The position numbers and the translations under genes are program-made. Below the pieces are notes generated by a model, which did no database searches, was not told the origin of the DNA, and saw only the letters and a list, made by a program, of their open reading frames with translations. Shown piece after piece: positions 62,052 to 64,000 of a DNA stretch of 64,000 nt; the first letter of the stretch is position 1; every line of letters begins with the position of its first letter. Origin of the DNA: JAAXHF01 sp963665955 (GTDB lineage Bacteria > Desulfobacterota > Binatia > Bin18); the NCBI GenBank assembly GCA_965231765.1, contig OZ246887.1, positions 3,596,001-3,660,000 on the forward strand, written 5' to 3'.

Positions 62052-62618
62052 CTAGCCTTTTTTCTGTCTCTTACCTGAGGGGAAGCGCTTATTGTGCGAT
62101 TCGATCACATCGTCGGTCAGGTCAATGTTGCGTTTTCCGTACAGGACGACCGTATTATTGCCTTCGAGGATGATGGTATAGTCGCCTTTTTCTCCTAACT
62201 CGGCCACGATCTGGTGAAGTTCAACCAGAATCTTGCCTGACAGCTGACGGTCTCGTATTTTTAGATCCTCTTCAGCATCTTTGTACTGACGTTCGAAGGA
62301 CCGCATGCCATCGCGGTAATCCCGTGCTAGGGCCTGCTGTTCCTCTTCTTTGAGGACCATCCCCTTCCTTTCAATTTCATTTTTGAGCTTTTCGACCCGA
62401 TTTTTTTGTTCGACCAGGCTCTGCTCCGAGCGTTTGGCTTCCTTCTTCAACTGCTCTTGGGCTTTCTTGCCGCCCTCGCTCTCGGCCATTGCCCGGACGA
62501 GGTCAACATAGCCAATTTTGATTTTGCCATTCGCACTTGCATTGCCTTCCTGCGCTGCTCCTATTGCAAGGGGAAGTGACAGCGACATGAGCAATACAGC
62601 AAAGCACATCCTACGCAT
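62052..62618 (-). CDS. OmpH/Skp-family periplasmic chaperone
   Basis: 188-residue protein with a Sec signal (MCFAVLLMSLSLPLAIGAA) followed by KIGYVDLVRAMAESEGGKKAQEQL, the N-terminal core of Skp/OmpH. A long coiled coil (about residues 55-125, Lys/Glu-rich) forms the tentacle-like helices that hold unfolded outer-membrane proteins. The end YTIILEGNNTVVLYGKRNIDLTDDV closes the body domain. It is convergent with acnA and lacks the usual bamA and lpxD neighbours here. It supports a Gram-negative envelope. Confidence 0.87.
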   Translation of the reverse strand: MRRMCFAVLLMSLSLPLAIGAAQEGNASANGKIKIGYVDLVRAMAESEGGKKAQEQLKKEAKRSEQSLVEQKNRVEKLKNEIERKGMVLKEEEQQALARDYRDGMRSFERQYKDAEEDLKIRDRQLSGKILVELHQIVAELGEKGDYTIILEGNNTVVLYGKRNIDLTDDVIESHNKRFPSGKRQKKG

Positions 62619-62785
62619 GGTATCCTCCTACGATCTGACTGAATTCGATGAACACTGCGGACGCCGACTCGTCTCCGTCTTTATTAAGCACAGGATTCCG
62701 GATCTGTCAGCCGTCCCTCTTGCATTTGGCTATTTCGATTTCTATGATCCCGTCCTATGAACTGGGCGAAAGAAACGGGTAATAC

Positions 62786-63445
62786 ATGATGGGACGGCCC
62801 AAACAAATCCGGCAATTCCTCATAGTCCCGCTGTGTGTCTTGTCTTTTGCCTCTCTTGGCTCGGCGGCTGATGATCTTCTCGATCATTACCTCTCAATGC
62901 CTGGCTCGTACGCTTTTGTCCGCCGCGTGCCTGAGGACGCCAAGCCTGATTCTGTGAGGCTGACAGTTTTTGAGGACTTTTTGTGCCCAGCCTGTTACCA
63001 AACGGTTATCCAGATTATTCCCCAATTACAGAAAAAATACGGTGCGCGCCTCAGCGTACAATTTTTGGGCTATCCGTTCGTCCATCCAAGCTCTGCTATT
63101 CCCGCCCGCGCCTATATTCTAGCAGAAGAGTTCGGGCTGCGTAAAGAAATGCAGCAGGCGCTCTTCCGAGTCCAATTCGAAGAGCAACTTGATATTACCA
63201 GCCAAGATGGTCTTGCCCGAGTGGCCTACAGTATTGGTCTTGACCCAGAGCTACTTTTTGCTCGTTTAGACAACAAAGGCGGCGAGGACGAAGTTAAGCA
63301 GATTCTTGCCTTAGGAAAAAGCTACCGGATTGACGCGGTACCGGGCCTGATTTTTGATGGCTGGATACGAGCGAATGCAATTTCTCAAACGAATCTTGAA
63401 ATGATTATCGACGGGATTTTAGAAAAAAAGGCGACTCAAAAATAG
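62786..63445 (+). CDS. DsbA-family thioredoxin-fold protein
   Basis: 219-residue exported protein. A signal-like segment, FLIVPLCVLSFASLGSAAD, is followed by VRLTVFEDFLCPACYQTVIQII with a CPAC active site typical of DsbA/DsbG-like oxidoreductases. A helical insertion and the final YRIDAVPGLIFDGWI with the cis-Pro of the thioredoxin fold complete it. It should form or isomerise disulfides in the periplasm, or mature a haem or copper protein. It starts at ATG 62786 and is divergent from the skp-like gene. No DsbB-like gene is nearby. Confidence 0.87.
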   Translation: MMGRPKQIRQFLIVPLCVLSFASLGSAADDLLDHYLSMPGSYAFVRRVPEDAKPDSVRLTVFEDFLCPACYQTVIQIIPQLQKKYGARLSVQFLGYPFVHPSSAIPARAYILAEEFGLRKEMQQALFRVQFEEQLDITSQDGLARVAYSIGLDPELLFARLDNKGGEDEVKQILALGKSYRIDAVPGLIFDGWIRANAISQTNLEMIIDGILEKKATQK

Positions 63446-63623
63446 GCTCGAAAAACAAGTCTGACATAATATCCCTGACATGTCTGATACGAGGAGAGGT
63501 CCGAATATCGATGCCGCATGCGTACGCAAGCCCCCTCCGCCAGGAGGTGAAAAAAGCCTCTGATCAGACTATTGACCATTTGCCTTGTTTTCTGCCATTT
63601 TTTTAGCTACATACGATGTTATC

Positions 63624-63654
63624 CCCTGGTAACAGGGACTCGTCCAGTATGGAC
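63624..63654 (+). promoter_or_regulatory. Two consecutive hairpins upstream of a small ORF
   Basis: CCCTG-GTAA-CAGGG (63624-63637, GNRA-type loop) and GTCCA-GTA-TGGAC (63642-63654) follow a run of Ts near 63600 and precede a 32-codon ORF. Together with that ORF they may form an attenuator-like leader for the DUF1329 gene. The rest of 63446-63620 holds no gene. Confidence 0.35.
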
Positions 63655-63674
63655 GGTAAGGAGAGAGCGACACT

Positions 63675-63773
63675 ATGGAACGTGCTCCACCAGGTACTCA
63701 GTCACAAGACAAACCGAAGAACAGGTATGTACATCTGCTGGAGAATTGGAAAAACTCCAAACTCCACCCCTAA
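63675..63773 (+). CDS. Small ORF, 32 residues, possible leader peptide
   Basis: MERAPPGTQSQDKPKNRYVH...KNSKLHP, with TAAGGAGAGAG before its ATG. Its stop overlaps the Shine-Dalgarno region (TAAGGAGGG) of the following DUF1329 gene, so translation could influence access to that start. No family is recognised. Confidence 0.4.
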   Translation: MERAPPGTQSQDKPKNRYVHLLENWKNSKLHP

Positions 63774-63785
63774 GGAGGGAATAGT

Positions 63786-64000
63786 ATGAAGCTGAATAAG
63801 CTACTTGGAACTGGCTGCGCCGCACTTGCTGCTTGCGTGCTCATGGCCACTCCAGTGAAAGCCGACGTCAAAGCTGGCGACGTCATCACCAAAGACAATA
63901 TGGCCGATGCTGGCGATATGATTATCCCAGCCATGAAGTGGTATCTCGAACAGGGCATGCCGATGAAGATCATCGACACGATCAAAATCCCGCTGCCGAA
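63786..64000 (+). CDS. DUF1329-family protein (cut by window edge)
   Basis: First 71 residues of an exported protein. The signal peptide is MKLNKLLGTGCAALAACVLM with cleavage near VKAD, then VKAGDVITKDNMADAGDMI and PAMKWYLEQGMPMKI. This N-terminal part matches DUF1329 proteins, outer-membrane or periplasmic proteins often found near RND transporters and lipid-related functions; their job is unclear. AAGGAGGGAATAGT precedes the ATG. The rest lies outside the window, so any adjacent transporter gene cannot be seen. Confidence 0.82.
   Translation, partial: MKLNKLLGTGCAALAACVLMATPVKADVKAGDVITKDNMADAGDMIIPAMKWYLEQGMPMKIIDTIKIPLP

Overview
The window reads as bacterial chromosome from a Gram-negative, aerobic heterotroph. 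Periplasmic PQQ dehydrogenases with signal peptides, a Skp/OmpH chaperone, a DsbA-like protein, a PBP4-type carboxypeptidase and a lytic transglycosylase all point to an envelope with a periplasm. Base composition looks balanced to slightly GC-rich by eye and genes are dense on both strands. The mix of PQQ enzymes, luciferase-like (LLM) oxidoreductases, an acyl-CoA dehydrogenase, enoyl-CoA hydratases, a haloalkane dehalogenase, a selenoprotein and a DUF1329 gene resembles uncultivated soil or marine lineages such as Tectomicrobia/Entotheonella or Binatota. That placement is inference from gene content, not a phylogenetic result.

Layout: 1-1.5 kb, UvrD-type helicase (cut by the window edge). 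1.6-5.9 kb, a TusA-like protein, a 50-residue ORF and two tandem cytochrome c-PQQ dehydrogenases of the polyvinyl-alcohol dehydrogenase type. 6.1-7.7 kb (minus strand), a UGSC-family selenoprotein read through an in-frame UGA, with a conserved partner gene upstream. 8.0 kb, tRNA-Leu. 9.2-14.9 kb, a four-gene Wadjet (JetABCD / MksFEBG-like) anti-plasmid system whose SMC gene jetC is frameshifted by an exact 148-bp tandem duplication. 15-24 kb, a D-Ala-D-Ala carboxypeptidase, a methyltransferase, DUF3047, a cysteine dioxygenase, an SDR, an enoyl-CoA hydratase, a PEP-mutase-family lyase and DUF6178. 23.9-24.5 kb, a GC-richer Doc-type toxin-antitoxin pair. 24.7-31 kb, a HEAT-repeat protein, a lipoate-ligase-like protein, XdhC and MocA-like molybdenum-enzyme maturation factors, and a Rieske protein paired with a quinoprotein dehydrogenase.

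31-44.6 kb: a fused proline dehydrogenase/P5C dehydrogenase; a transglycosylase; a CoA-thioester hotdog enzyme; then a mostly minus-strand catabolic block (nitroreductase, acyl-CoA dehydrogenase, enoyl-CoA hydratase, haloalkane dehalogenase, two LLM oxidoreductases) that looks suited to oxidising unusual or halogenated carbon compounds. 44.9-64 kb is mostly housekeeping and stress functions: glycerol kinase, HtpG, IspF, FmdB-type zinc ribbon, arginine catabolism (amidinotransferase-fold hydrolase and arginine succinyltransferase with a decayed M20 peptidase), the conserved prkA-yeaH-spoVR cluster, four tRNAs around glutamyl-tRNA synthetase, aconitase, Skp, a DsbA-like protein and the start of a DUF1329 gene.

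Most notable points: the selenoprotein that ordinary gene calling splits in two; the Wadjet operon with the precise 148-bp duplication in jetC; two gene remnants with large internal deletions; and several very small ORFs with strong ribosome binding sites or translational coupling. No CRISPR array, rRNA gene, complete insertion sequence or prophage was seen.
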